From the NCBI RefSeq assembly GCF_039543245.1, contig NZ_BAABJJ010000003.1:1-64000 (forward strand): a stretch of DNA of 64,000 nucleotides. Direction: 5' to 3'. Origin of the DNA: Algibacter_G agarivorans (lineage in GTDB: Bacteria > Bacteroidota > Bacteroidia > Flavobacteriales > Flavobacteriaceae). This document shows positions 55,754-64,000 of this stretch, piece by piece. The translations under genes were made by a program, and so were the position numbers. The number at the start of each line of letters is the position of its first letter. The stretch's first letter is position 1. Below the pieces are notes generated by a model, which worked only from the letters and a program-made list of their open reading frames with translations, did no database searches and had not been told where the DNA came from.

Positions 55754-56596
55754 TTATTTTAATTCGTTTATTTTACAATGATCCATATCGCCGTAGTCTA
55801 GGTTTTCACCCGCCATACCCCAAACAAAAGAGTAACTGCTAGTTCCTGAGCCAGAATGAATAGACCATGGTGGTGAAATAACGGCTTGGTTGTTACCCAT
55901 CCAAATATGTCTTGTTTCTTGAGGCTGACCCATAAAATGACAAACTGCTTGATCAGAAGGCACTTCAAAATAAAAGTAGATTTCCATACGTCTGTCATGC
56001 ACGTGTGCTGGCATGGTATTCCATGAGCTTCCTGTTTTTATGGTAGTCATTCCCATTTGTAATTGACAAACATCTACAACGCTATTAACTATATATTTTC
56101 TTAGTGTTCTTGCATTTGCAGTTTCAGGAGCCCCTAATTCAACGACTTCAACATCATTTTTACCTATTTTTTTAATAGGAAATGCTTTATGGGCTGGGGT
56201 AGAGTTTAAATAAAACAATGCAGGATTGTTAGAAGATTTACTGGAAAAGGTTACCTCTTTATTGCCTTGACCTACATATAATGCTTCTTTATGTTCTAAT
56301 TCATAATCCGTACCATCTACTGTTACAGTTCCTGTTTCTCCAACATTTATAATTCCTAATTCTCTTCTTTCTAAAAAATATTCAGCCTTTAATGCATCAA
56401 TGGCATCTAGTTTTAAAGGTGCTTCAGTGGGTACTGCGCTTCCTATTATAAACCTGTCATAATGTGAATACACAAGGTTTATTTTATCAGTTTCCATTAA
56501 ATTGTCAATTAAAAACTCGTCTCTTAGCGCTGTTGTATCATAAGATTTAACATCTTTTGGAGATGCTGCGTATCTTGTTGTATAATGTGTTTTCAT
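55754..56596 (-). CDS. kduI: 5-dehydro-4-deoxy-D-glucuronate isomerase
   Basis: 280 residues from the ATG at 56596 (MKTHYTTRYAASPKDVKSY). A frame extension to 56650 runs through the promoter and operator and is rejected. Length and sequence fit KduI (278 residues in E. coli). Cupin metal ligands His198, His200 and Glu205 (PAHVHDRRMEIYF) are in place. It isomerises 4-deoxy-L-threo-5-hexosulose uronate to 2,5-diketo-3-deoxygluconate, a step of pectin and related uronate breakdown. No polysaccharide lyase is present in the window, so the lyases must be encoded elsewhere, or the enzyme has a role in diketo-sugar metabolism here. Confidence 0.9.
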   Translation of the reverse strand: MKTHYTTRYAASPKDVKSYDTTALRDEFLIDNLMETDKINLVYSHYDRFIIGSAVPTEAPLKLDAIDALKAEYFLERRELGIINVGETGTVTVDGTDYELEHKEALYVGQGNKEVTFSSKSSNNPALFYLNSTPAHKAFPIKKIGKNDVEVVELGAPETANARTLRKYIVNSVVDVCQLQMGMTTIKTGSSWNTMPAHVHDRRMEIYFYFEVPSDQAVCHFMGQPQETRHIWMGNNQAVISPPWSIHSGSGTSSYSFVWGMAGENLDYGDMDHCKINELK

Positions 56597-56620
56597 AAAA
56601 AAAATAGTATTAATTTTTGA

Positions 56621-56676
56621 CAAAGATATACAATTTATGTTAAAATACAATCGATTGTATTTTTTTGTTATATTTG
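56621..56676. promoter_or_regulatory. LacI-type operator between divergent kduI and lacI-family promoters
   Basis: The perfect 22-bp palindrome at 56642-56663 has the core aaatacaatcgattgtattt. It lies between two divergent -7 boxes that fit TAnnTTTG: TATCTTTG on the minus strand (56628 to 56621) for kduI, and TATATTTG (56669-56676) for the regulator gene. It is 45 bp from each start codon. A TTG inside the palindrome is 19 bp from the kduI -7 box, so binding would block RNA polymerase. It is the expected site for autoregulated repression by the adjacent LacI-family protein. Confidence 0.8.
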
Positions 56677-56707
56677 CTGAATATCCAAAAGGAAAGAATC
56701 ATATTTA

Positions 56708-57745
56708 ATGGAAATAAACAAAGTTACCATACATGACATAGCAAAAGCTTTAAGTATAGACAGTTCTACGATATCAAGAGCGTTAAATGATAGTCCGAGG
56801 GTAAAAAAGAAAACGAAAGATAGAATCCTCCATAAAGCTCAAGAAATGGGGTATCAGCGCAATCTTTTAGCGTCAAACTTACGTAAGAACATTACCAATA
56901 CTATAGGTGTTGTTGTGCCAAGAATATCACGTCATTTCTTTTCTTCAGTAATCCAGGGTGTTGAGGAAACCGCTTATCAAGCTGGTTATAATGTTATAAT
57001 TTGTCAATCTTTGGAACAACTTGAAAGGGAAAAAAAAATAATTGAAACCTTGATGGCAAATAGAGTAGATGGTGTATTGATCTCCATATCAATGGAAACG
57101 ATGGATTACAGTCATATGGAAGCTTTGAAAAACGGAGGTGTTCCCTTGGTTTTCTTTGATAGACACTGTAATATCCCTGACACCAACAATGTCCTTATTG
57201 ATGATTTTAAAGGTGGTTTTGACGCAACACAGCATTTAATTGTTAGTGGATGTAAAAATATTGTTCATTTTTCTGGGCCACAAGCATTAGGGATATATAA
57301 AAAAAGACTTGAAGGTTACAAAGCAGCTCTAAGTGAAAACAACCTACCTTTTAGGGAAGAATATGTAATAAGTTCCAGATTAATGGAGCAGGATGGTATT
57401 GAAAACGTAAAAAAAATAGTAACTGATAATTTAGATTTTGACGGTATCTTTTCTGCGAATGATGTTGCGGCAATAGGCGCTATAAAATATTTAACAAATA
57501 ATAATGTTAAAATCCCTGAAGATGTTGCTATTGTTGGTTTTAGTAACGAGCCAATTTCAACAGTCATTAACCCTGCATTAACAACTATTGACCAGCCAGG
57601 ATTTGAAATGGGAAAAACAGCAACAGATTTGTTATTGAAATATATAAAAAACCAAAATGGGATTAAAAAATCGCAAACCATTATTATGGATTCAAATTTA
57701 ATTGAGCGACAATCATCAAAAAAAGTAAGGGCTAGAAATATTTAG
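56708..57745 (+). CDS. LacI-family transcription regulator
   Basis: 345 residues. N-terminal HTH (VTIHDIAKALSIDSSTISRAL, residues about 6-26) and hinge helix (NLLASNLRKN), followed by a periplasmic-binding-protein-like effector domain (about 62-335) with IGVVVPRI and FSANDVAAIGAIKYL. It should repress or control the divergent kduI-kduD-DUF4861 operon through the palindrome between them, released by a sugar-acid intermediate. It is the right-hand limit of the carbohydrate genes in the window. Confidence 0.9.
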   Translation: MEINKVTIHDIAKALSIDSSTISRALNDSPRVKKKTKDRILHKAQEMGYQRNLLASNLRKNITNTIGVVVPRISRHFFSSVIQGVEETAYQAGYNVIICQSLEQLEREKKIIETLMANRVDGVLISISMETMDYSHMEALKNGGVPLVFFDRHCNIPDTNNVLIDDFKGGFDATQHLIVSGCKNIVHFSGPQALGIYKKRLEGYKAALSENNLPFREEYVISSRLMEQDGIENVKKIVTDNLDFDGIFSANDVAAIGAIKYLTNNNVKIPEDVAIVGFSNEPISTVINPALTTIDQPGFEMGKTATDLLLKYIKNQNGIKKSQTIIMDSNLIERQSSKKVRARNI

Positions 57746-58033
57746 TTATGACTTTTATAACCTTAATTAGAGTAAAGTAATAATATTTTTCTTTAAGAGA
57801 TTTGAAGTCAATAATATTAAGATTTAGTAAATAAGTTAGTAAATCATCATTTTTAGTGAAAGAATATTGCTAAAAAATAAATCATACTAAATTATAATAT
57901 CACTATAATAATTTAATATGATTGAAGATATTATTGCAGGGTTTATTTTTAGAGCTTTGAATTAAATTCGTATTTTGCGTTACTTTTTTATAAACCTACA
58001 CTTAACGTTTAAAAGAACACTATAAAATATTAT
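57746..58033. other. AT-rich leader of the aconitase B gene
   Basis: No gene seen. It is a spacer between the LacI-type regulator and acnB with a TATTTTG stretch near 57973 as the only promoter-like feature. No agar-regulon element. Confidence 0.4.
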
Positions 58034-60811
58034 ATGAACACTTATAAGGATTACATCGAGGAAATTGAAGAAAGAAAAGGTCAGGGACTTCACCCAAAGC
58101 CAATTGATAGTGCTGAATTGTTAAGCGCAATCATTGAGCAAATTAAAGATTTAGGTAACGAGAACAGAGAAAGTTCTCTTAACTTTTTTATCTATAATGT
58201 TTTACCTGGAACTACGAGTGCTGCTGGTGTAAAAGCTAAGTTTTTAAAAGAAATTATTTTAGGTGAGTCCGTTGTGAAAGAGATAACTCCTGCATTTGCT
58301 CTTGAACAATTATCGCATATGAAGGGCGGACCTTCAGTTGACGTTTTGTTAGATTTAGCTTTAGTTGCTGATGCTGCTATTGCAAACGAAGCTGCAAATG
58401 TTTTAAAAACACAAGTGTTCTTATATGAAGCAGATACACAACGTTTAGAAGAAGCTTTTAAAGCTGGTAATGCAATCGCAAAAGAGATTATAGAGAGTTA
58501 TGCAAAGGCTGAGTTCTTTACTAAGTTGCCAGAGATAGATGAAGAGATTGAGGTAGTGACTTACATTGCTGGAGTTGGTGACATATCTACAGATTTACTT
58601 TCTCCAGGTGGTGATGCGCACTCAAGATCAGACCGTGAATTACATGGTCAGTGTTTATTTGAGCATAACAAAGAGATGCAAAACGAACTTTTAGCACTTA
58701 AAGAAGCGCATCCAAATAAGCGTGTGATGTTAATTGCAGAAAAAGGAACAATGGGAGTTGGTTCGTCAAGAATGTCAGGAGTTAATAACGTGGCTTTATG
58801 GACGGGTGTTAAATCTAGTCCTTATGTACCGTTTATTAATATTGCTCCTGTAATTGCTGGGACAAATGGTATTTCTCCAATTTTCTTAACTACTGTTGGC
58901 GTAACAGGAGGAATAGGTTTAGATCTTAAAAACTGGGTGAAGCAAAAAGATGCTGAAGGAAATACAGTTCGTGATAAAGATGGAGAACCTGTTTTAAAAC
59001 AAGAATATTCTGTTGAAACAGGAACAGTACTTACTATTAATACTAGAGAAAAGAAGCTTTATAATGGTGATAAAGAATTAAAAGATATTTCTGCTGCATT
59101 TACACCTCAGAAAATGGAATTTATGAAGGCAGGAGGTTCTTATGCTGTTGTTTTCGGTAAAAAATTACAAACTTTTGCTGCTAAGGTATTAGGAATCGAT
59201 GCGCCTCAAGTTTATGCGACATCAAAAGAAATTTCTATTGAAGGGCAAGGTCTTACAGCTGTAGAAAAAATATTTAATAAAAATGCGGTTGGTACGACTC
59301 CAGGAGCAGTCTTACATGCTGGTTCTGATGTTCGTGTAGAGGTAAACATCGTAGGTTCACAAGATACTACGGGTCTTATGACTTCTCAAGAATTAGAGAT
59401 GATGGCTGCGACAGTTATTTCTCCAATTGTTGATGGGGCTTACCAATCAGGATGTCATACAGCTTCAGTTTGGGATGATAAGTCTAAGGCTAATATTCCA
59501 AGGTTAATGAAGTTTATGAACGACTTTGGTTTAATTACAGCGCGTGACCCTAAAGGAGAATATCACGCCATGACGGATGTCATCCACAAAGTACTTAATG
59601 ATATTACAGTAGGTGATTGGGATATTATTATTGGCGGAGATTCACACACACGTATGTCAAAAGGGGTTGCTTTTGGAGCAGATTCAGGAACAGTTGCCTT
59701 AGCACTTGCTACTGGTGAGGCTACTATGCCAATCCCACAGTCTGTAAAAGTAACTTTTAAAGGAGATATGAAATCTTACATGGATTTCCGTGATGTGGTT
59801 CATGCTACACAGCAACAAATGTTAAAACAGTTTGGTGGAGAAAACGTATTCCAAGGAAGGATCATTGAGGTTCATCTTGGAACGCTTACTGCTGATCAGG
59901 CCTTTACATTTACGGATTGGACTGCGGAAATGAAAGCTAAAGCTTCTATCTGTATTTCTGAGGATGACACTTTAATTGAATCTTTAGAGATTGCAAAAGG
60001 TAGAATCCAGATCATGATTGATAAAGGAATGGATAACCAGAAGCAAGTGCTTAAAGGTTTGGTGGATAAAGCAAATACTAGAATTACAGAGCTTAAAACA
60101 GGAATAAAACCATCTCTAAGACCTGATGCTAACGCTAAATACCATGCAGAGGTTGTTATTGATTTAGATGAAATTGCTGAGCCAATGATTGCTGATCCAG
60201 ATGTAAATAACGACGATGTTTCTAAACGTTATACACACGATACCATTAGACCACTATCCTTTTATGGTGGAACTAAAAAAGTAGACTTAGGGTTCATAGG
60301 GTCTTGTATGGTACATAAAGGAGATATGAAAATTTTAGCTCAAATGTTAAAGAATATTGAGAGTCAGCAAGGTAAGGTTGAGTTTAAAGCGCCTTTAGTT
60401 GTTGCTCCACCAACATATAATATTGTTGACGAGTTAAAAGAAGAAGGAGACTGGGAAGTACTACAGAAGTATTCAGGATTTGAGTTTGATGATAACCTAC
60501 CAAAAGGTTTAGCGCGTACTAAATATGAGAACATGTTATACTTAGAGCGTCCTGGATGTAACTTGTGTATGGGTAATCAAGAAAAAGCTGAACCAGGTGA
60601 TACGGTAATGGCTACTTCAACACGTTTGTTTCAAGGAAGAGTTGTTAAAGATTCTGGTGAGAAAAAAGGCGAATCTTTATTGTCATCTACTCCAGTGGTT
60701 GTATTATCTACAATTTTAGGAAGAACGCCTACTATGGAGGAGTATGAAGCCGCTGTAGATGGTATTGTTTTAACTAAGTTTAAGCCATCTCAAAAGCAAT
60801 TAGTAAGATAA
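58034..60811 (+). CDS. acnB: Bifunctional aconitate hydratase 2/2-methylisocitrate dehydratase
   Basis: 925 residues. The N-terminal HEAT-like domain of AcnB (EEIEERKGQGLHPKPIDSAELL) comes first, followed by the swivel domain and the three aconitase domains. Motifs include SRSDRELHGQ, GGDSHTRMS and the iron-sulfur Cys pair in ERPGCNLCMGNQEKAEPGD near residue 860. It interconverts citrate and isocitrate through a 4Fe-4S cluster in the TCA cycle. It is a housekeeping gene outside the agar locus, ended by its own terminator. Confidence 0.95.
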   Translation: MNTYKDYIEEIEERKGQGLHPKPIDSAELLSAIIEQIKDLGNENRESSLNFFIYNVLPGTTSAAGVKAKFLKEIILGESVVKEITPAFALEQLSHMKGGPSVDVLLDLALVADAAIANEAANVLKTQVFLYEADTQRLEEAFKAGNAIAKEIIESYAKAEFFTKLPEIDEEIEVVTYIAGVGDISTDLLSPGGDAHSRSDRELHGQCLFEHNKEMQNELLALKEAHPNKRVMLIAEKGTMGVGSSRMSGVNNVALWTGVKSSPYVPFINIAPVIAGTNGISPIFLTTVGVTGGIGLDLKNWVKQKDAEGNTVRDKDGEPVLKQEYSVETGTVLTINTREKKLYNGDKELKDISAAFTPQKMEFMKAGGSYAVVFGKKLQTFAAKVLGIDAPQVYATSKEISIEGQGLTAVEKIFNKNAVGTTPGAVLHAGSDVRVEVNIVGSQDTTGLMTSQELEMMAATVISPIVDGAYQSGCHTASVWDDKSKANIPRLMKFMNDFGLITARDPKGEYHAMTDVIHKVLNDITVGDWDIIIGGDSHTRMSKGVAFGADSGTVALALATGEATMPIPQSVKVTFKGDMKSYMDFRDVVHATQQQMLKQFGGENVFQGRIIEVHLGTLTADQAFTFTDWTAEMKAKASICISEDDTLIESLEIAKGRIQIMIDKGMDNQKQVLKGLVDKANTRITELKTGIKPSLRPDANAKYHAEVVIDLDEIAEPMIADPDVNNDDVSKRYTHDTIRPLSFYGGTKKVDLGFIGSCMVHKGDMKILAQMLKNIESQQGKVEFKAPLVVAPPTYNIVDELKEEGDWEVLQKYSGFEFDDNLPKGLARTKYENMLYLERPGCNLCMGNQEKAEPGDTVMATSTRLFQGRVVKDSGEKKGESLLSSTPVVVLSTILGRTPTMEEYEAAVDGIVLTKFKPSQKQLVR

Positions 60812-60838
60812 TCTAAACATAGAATCAATTACAAATAG

Positions 60839-60868
60839 AAGTCCGAGCTTAAAAACTCGGACTTTTTT
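60839..60868 (+). terminator. Intrinsic terminator of acnB
   Basis: Stem aagtccgag (60839-60847) with ctcggactt (60856-60864) and a following T run, 27 bp past the acnB stop. Confidence 0.85.
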
Positions 60869-60980
60869 TATGCCCTATTTTGAAGTTAAATTGGTATAAC
60901 AAAGCGCGCAATTTTCTGTTTTTTATTGGTTTACATATTTTGTACCTTAGAGGCACTAAATAATTAAACAATACAAATTT

Positions 60981-63248
60981 ATGGCATTTGACATTAATAT
61001 GATAAAGGGGGTTTACACCAAAATGGCTGAACGTGTAGATAAGGCACGCGAGATTGTAGGGAAACCATTAACACTATCTGAAAAGATTTTATATTCTCAT
61101 TTATGGGATGGAAACCCTACCAAAGCATTTACAAGAGGAAAGGACTATGTGGATTTTGCACCAGATAGAATTGCATGCCAAGATGCAACAGCTCAAATGG
61201 CATTATTACAGTTCATGCAAGCAGGAAAAACTAAAGTGGCTGTACCAACCACGGTACATTGCGATCACTTAATTCAAGCAAAAGAAGGTGCTGCCACAGA
61301 TTTAAAACACGCCAACAATGTAAGTAGCGAAGTTTTTAATTTCTTAGAGTCAGTATCAAATAAATACGGTATTGGTTTTTGGAAACCAGGAGCGGGTATC
61401 ATTCACCAAGTGGTTTTAGAGAACTATGCTTTTCCAGGAGGCATGATGATCGGAACAGATTCGCATACTGTAAATGCAGGTGGATTAGGTATGGTCGCTA
61501 TTGGAGTTGGAGGTGCCGATGCTGTTGATGTTATGGCTGGTATGGCTTGGGAATTGAAATTCCCTAAATTAATAGGGGTTAGGTTAACCGGAAAATTATC
61601 TGGTTGGACAGCGCCAAAAGATGTGATTTTAAAAGTAGCAGAAATTCTAACTGTAAAAGGTGGAACAGGAGCTATTGTAGAATATTTTGGGCCTGGAGCA
61701 ACATCCATGTCCTGTACAGGAAAAGGAACTATTTGTAATATGGGAGCCGAAATTGGAGCAACCACGTCTACATTTGGCTATGATGAATCTATGGAGCGCT
61801 ATTTACGGGCTACCGATAGAGCTGATGTTGCTGATGCTGCAAACAGCGTAAAACAACATTTAACTGCAGATGCTGAGGTTTATGCAAATCCAGAAAACTA
61901 TTTTGACCAAGTTATCGATATTAATTTATCTGAATTGGGACCACTTTTAAACGGACCTTTTACACCAGATTTATCAACTGAAGTTGGTTCTGCAATGTCT
62001 GAAAAAGCCAAAACTAACGATTGGCCTATAAAGGTAGAATGGGGATTAATTGGATCTTGTACTAACTCGTCTTATGAAGATTTATCAAGAGCATCTTCAA
62101 TAGCACAACAAGCCATAGATAAGGGTTTAAAAATGAAAGCAGAATTAGGAATTAATCCAGGTTCTGAGCAAGTGCGTTACACTGCTGAGCGCGATGGCAT
62201 TCTTCAGGTTTTTGAAAACTTAGATGCTAAAATATTTACGAATGCTTGTGGGCCATGTATTGGGCAATGGGCTAGATATAGCGATCCTAAAAATGCACCA
62301 AAAAACAGTATAGTACACTCTTTTAATAGAAACTTTGCTAAACGTGCCGATGGTAATCCAAATACCCACGCCTTTGTAGCATCTCCAGAAATAACTGCTG
62401 CAATTGCTATTGCAGGACGTTTAGATTTTAATCCACTTAAAGACAAGTTGATTAATGAAAATGGAGAAGAAGTGATGTTCGATGAGCCAACAGGATGGGA
62501 ATTACCACCAAAAGGTTTTGACGTTAAAGATAATGGATATTTGGCACCCGAGGCAGACGGAAGCCACGTTCAAGTATCTGTTAAGGAAGACTCAGAGCGT
62601 TTGGAATTATTAACACCATTTGAGCCTATTGGCAGTAATATTAATGGCGCTAAGTTGTTAATTAAAGCCTTTGGGAAATGTACTACAGACCATATCTCAA
62701 TGGCGGGACCTTGGTTACGTTTTAGAGGGCATTTAGACAACATTTCAAATAACACCTTAATAGGAGCAGTTAATGCCTTCAACCAAAAAACAAACTTTGT
62801 TAAAAATCAATTAACGGGAGATTACGGTGGTGTTCCAGATACAGCAAGAGCCTATAAGGCAGCAGGCGTTAAATCTATAGTGGTTGGAGATCATAACTAT
62901 GGCGAAGGGTCTTCTCGTGAGCATGCAGCTATGCAACCACGTCATTTGGGTGTAGCTGCGGTTATTGTGAAATCGTTTGCACGTATTCATGAAACAAACC
63001 TTAAAAAACAAGGAATGTTAGGTTTAACCTTTGCAAATGAAGCCGATTACGATGTAATTCAAGAAGATGATACGTTCAACTTCATAGATTTAAACGAATT
63101 TGCTCCAGGTAAACAATTAACGCTCGAAGCTGTTCATGCAGATGGTTCTAAAGATCTTATCAAATTGAATCACACGTATAACGAAGCACAAATTGCGTGG
63201 TATAATGAAGGTTCTGCACTTAATTTGATTAAGAAGCAAAACGCATAG
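60981..63248 (+). CDS. Aconitate hydratase, mitochondrial type
   Basis: 755 residues. It has the arrangement of mitochondrial aconitases: TVHCDHLIQA, IGTDSHTVNAGGLGM, the first cluster Cys in GLIGSCTNSSYEDL, the Cys pair in NACGPCIGQW, and the C-terminal swivel with GDHNYGEGSSREHAA. It catalyses citrate-isocitrate interconversion. It lies directly behind acnB but is unlike it in domain order, so the pair is two separate enzyme types side by side rather than a duplication. Own terminator behind. Confidence 0.95.
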   Translation: MAFDINMIKGVYTKMAERVDKAREIVGKPLTLSEKILYSHLWDGNPTKAFTRGKDYVDFAPDRIACQDATAQMALLQFMQAGKTKVAVPTTVHCDHLIQAKEGAATDLKHANNVSSEVFNFLESVSNKYGIGFWKPGAGIIHQVVLENYAFPGGMMIGTDSHTVNAGGLGMVAIGVGGADAVDVMAGMAWELKFPKLIGVRLTGKLSGWTAPKDVILKVAEILTVKGGTGAIVEYFGPGATSMSCTGKGTICNMGAEIGATTSTFGYDESMERYLRATDRADVADAANSVKQHLTADAEVYANPENYFDQVIDINLSELGPLLNGPFTPDLSTEVGSAMSEKAKTNDWPIKVEWGLIGSCTNSSYEDLSRASSIAQQAIDKGLKMKAELGINPGSEQVRYTAERDGILQVFENLDAKIFTNACGPCIGQWARYSDPKNAPKNSIVHSFNRNFAKRADGNPNTHAFVASPEITAAIAIAGRLDFNPLKDKLINENGEEVMFDEPTGWELPPKGFDVKDNGYLAPEADGSHVQVSVKEDSERLELLTPFEPIGSNINGAKLLIKAFGKCTTDHISMAGPWLRFRGHLDNISNNTLIGAVNAFNQKTNFVKNQLTGDYGGVPDTARAYKAAGVKSIVVGDHNYGEGSSREHAAMQPRHLGVAAVIVKSFARIHETNLKKQGMLGLTFANEADYDVIQEDDTFNFIDLNEFAPGKQLTLEAVHADGSKDLIKLNHTYNEAQIAWYNEGSALNLIKKQNA

Positions 63249-63282
63249 TTTACTTTACGCCTGCAAGGTTTTAATGATATTG

Positions 63283-63314
63283 AAAAAATCCAGCTTTTTA
63301 AGTTGGATTTTTTT
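63283..63314 (+). terminator. Intrinsic terminator of the second aconitase gene
   Basis: Stem aaaaaatccagctt (63283-63296) with aagttggatttttt (63300-63313, one G-U) and a T run, 34 bp behind the stop. Confidence 0.85.
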
Positions 63315-63329
63315 GTTTGTATAATTTGG

Positions 63330-63708
63330 GCGTTACCCCGAAAAGGGGGTTGGGCTTTATTCGTTGGTTTTTATTTTAAATTAAAGAACTCATGAATATA
63401 AATATTTCGGCAGTCGCTCTTTGCAAGGAGCTCCAACAAATGCCTCAATCCCTAACGCATTTATTTGCTAGCTTAAGTTTTAAATTGAAAGTTGTTTTAT
63501 TTTTTGAGAAGTTCGTTTAACGGTCTCGGCTATTCGTAGTGCGGGAGATTGGAAGCGTTAGTTTCCATCTTCGCACGATTATAAACGAGCCTTGATTTAT
63601 ATTTTGTTAATTTTTAATATAAATATAAACAAGCGAGTGGAATGGGAACAGGCACTTTACTTTAATCGACTAAAACCCGCATTGCGTATAGGCATTGTTA
63701 GCCATTCG
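63330..63708. other. Non-coding region resembling a dispersed flavobacterial intergenic repeat
   Basis: No open frame. Less AT-rich than other spacers. It contains an imperfect hairpin (gtgcgggagattggaa near 63539 against tttccatcttcgcac near 63562) and the block aaaacccgcattgcgtatag near 63671. Such short segments look like members of a dispersed repeat family, but this cannot be shown from one copy. Confidence 0.35.
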
Positions 63709-64000
63709 TTATTTTTTTTCACGAAATCCATTCTCAGTTATTACCTCAATTCTGGCAGTATTTGATTCAACTTCAGCTTTTGTAAACCAAGCATCACGCA
63801 ATTCTTTTTTAGAGAATAATTCTAACTGGTCGCCATTATGAGGGGAGTCTTTTTGAGTCGCATTACCATAAGATAATAAAACTTTTGCTCGAACTTTATC
63901 ACCGAACTCAATGACACCGACCCAAGAATCTCCGCCACCTACAAACATATTGTTATCATCAGCTCCACCCGGCCAGGCAACTCGAAAAACTCCCAAAGAG
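63709..64000 (-). CDS. Penicillin acylase-like amidohydrolase, C-terminal part (cut by the window edge)
   Basis: The last 95 or so residues of a protein whose start lies beyond base 64000. SYGNATQKDSPHNGDQLELF followed by WFTKAEVE matches the C-terminus of the penicillin amidase/acyl-homoserine lactone acylase family (Ntn hydrolases). The frame is open to the window edge; a TTG at 63996 is not a credible start. These exported enzymes split amide bonds. The active-site Ser region is not visible here. Confidence 0.78.
   Translation of the reverse strand, partial: SLGVFRVAWPGGADDNNMFVGGGDSWVGVIEFGDKVRAKVLLSYGNATQKDSPHNGDQLELFSKKELRDAWFTKAEVESNTARIEVITENGFREKK

Noticed and set aside
55754..56650. 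A longer kduI starting at 56650
   Set aside because: The extra 18 residues would be encoded across the kduI promoter and half of the palindromic operator; the ATG at 56596 gives the normal KduI length.
1..64000. CRISPR arrays, phage genes, toxin-antitoxin or defence systems
   Set aside because: No regularly spaced repeats and no proteins of these classes were seen.

Overview
The window is AT-rich DNA of a marine flavobacterium (Bacteroidota, family Flavobacteriaceae). This rests on tandem SusC/SusD outer-membrane uptake pairs, type IX secretion C-terminal sorting domains, many short-signal lipoproteins, TAnnTTTG-type promoters and a tRNA-Arg. From about 2.2 to 53.1 kb it is a large agar (agarose/porphyran) utilisation locus. 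No sulfatase gene is seen, which points to agarose or lightly substituted agar as the main substrate.

Layout. 0.3-1.6 kb: a haem lipoprotein and tRNA-Arg(ACG). 2.2-8.7 kb (minus): glycan-binding lipoprotein, SusD, SusC. 9.2-12.5 kb (plus): a secreted GH86 agarase/porphyranase and a small secreted protein of unknown function. 13-28.6 kb: a second SusC/SusD pair and two very large FG-GAP/UnbV lipoproteins, bracketed by two paralogous membrane regulators (periplasmic TPRs, one membrane helix, cytoplasmic LuxR-type HTH). An IS982 relic lies in the upstream region of the second susC. 28.9-41.8 kb: a ten-gene operon for 3,6-anhydro-L-galactose catabolism, sugar import, GH117, GH50 and GH16. 42-48.6 kb: a secreted GH16 agarase and a galactonate module (lactonase, transporter, dehydratase, kinase, aldolase). 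48.9-53.1 kb (minus): a PhoD-like phosphoesterase and a second GH50. 53.7-57.7 kb: a KduI/KduD/DUF4861 operon and a divergent LacI-type regulator, a separate regulon. 58-63.2 kb: two housekeeping aconitases. The window ends in a truncated penicillin-acylase-like gene.

How it works together: GH86 and GH16 enzymes cut the polymer outside, the two SusCD complexes import oligosaccharides, GH50 enzymes trim to neoagarobiose, and GH117 splits that into 3,6-anhydro-L-galactose and D-galactose. The aldehyde dehydrogenase, cycloisomerase, Zn-dehydrogenase and SDR convert anhydrogalactose to a 2-keto-3-deoxy sugar acid. The dgo-type genes take galactonate to pyruvate and glyceraldehyde-3-phosphate.

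The most notable observation is a shared regulatory element: a 6-bp direct repeat of the form TNNAGT-N5-TCAAGT (11-bp period). It lies before almost every agar transcription unit. At six of them a TAnnTTTG-like -7 box begins 31-32 bp downstream. At three places the element is doubled with exactly 42 bp between copies. It is absent from the KduI/LacI operon, which has its own perfect palindrome. Two plus-oriented copies upstream of the minus-strand GH50 gene, with a perfect -7 box and an intrinsic terminator, outline a candidate non-coding RNA of the agar regulon.
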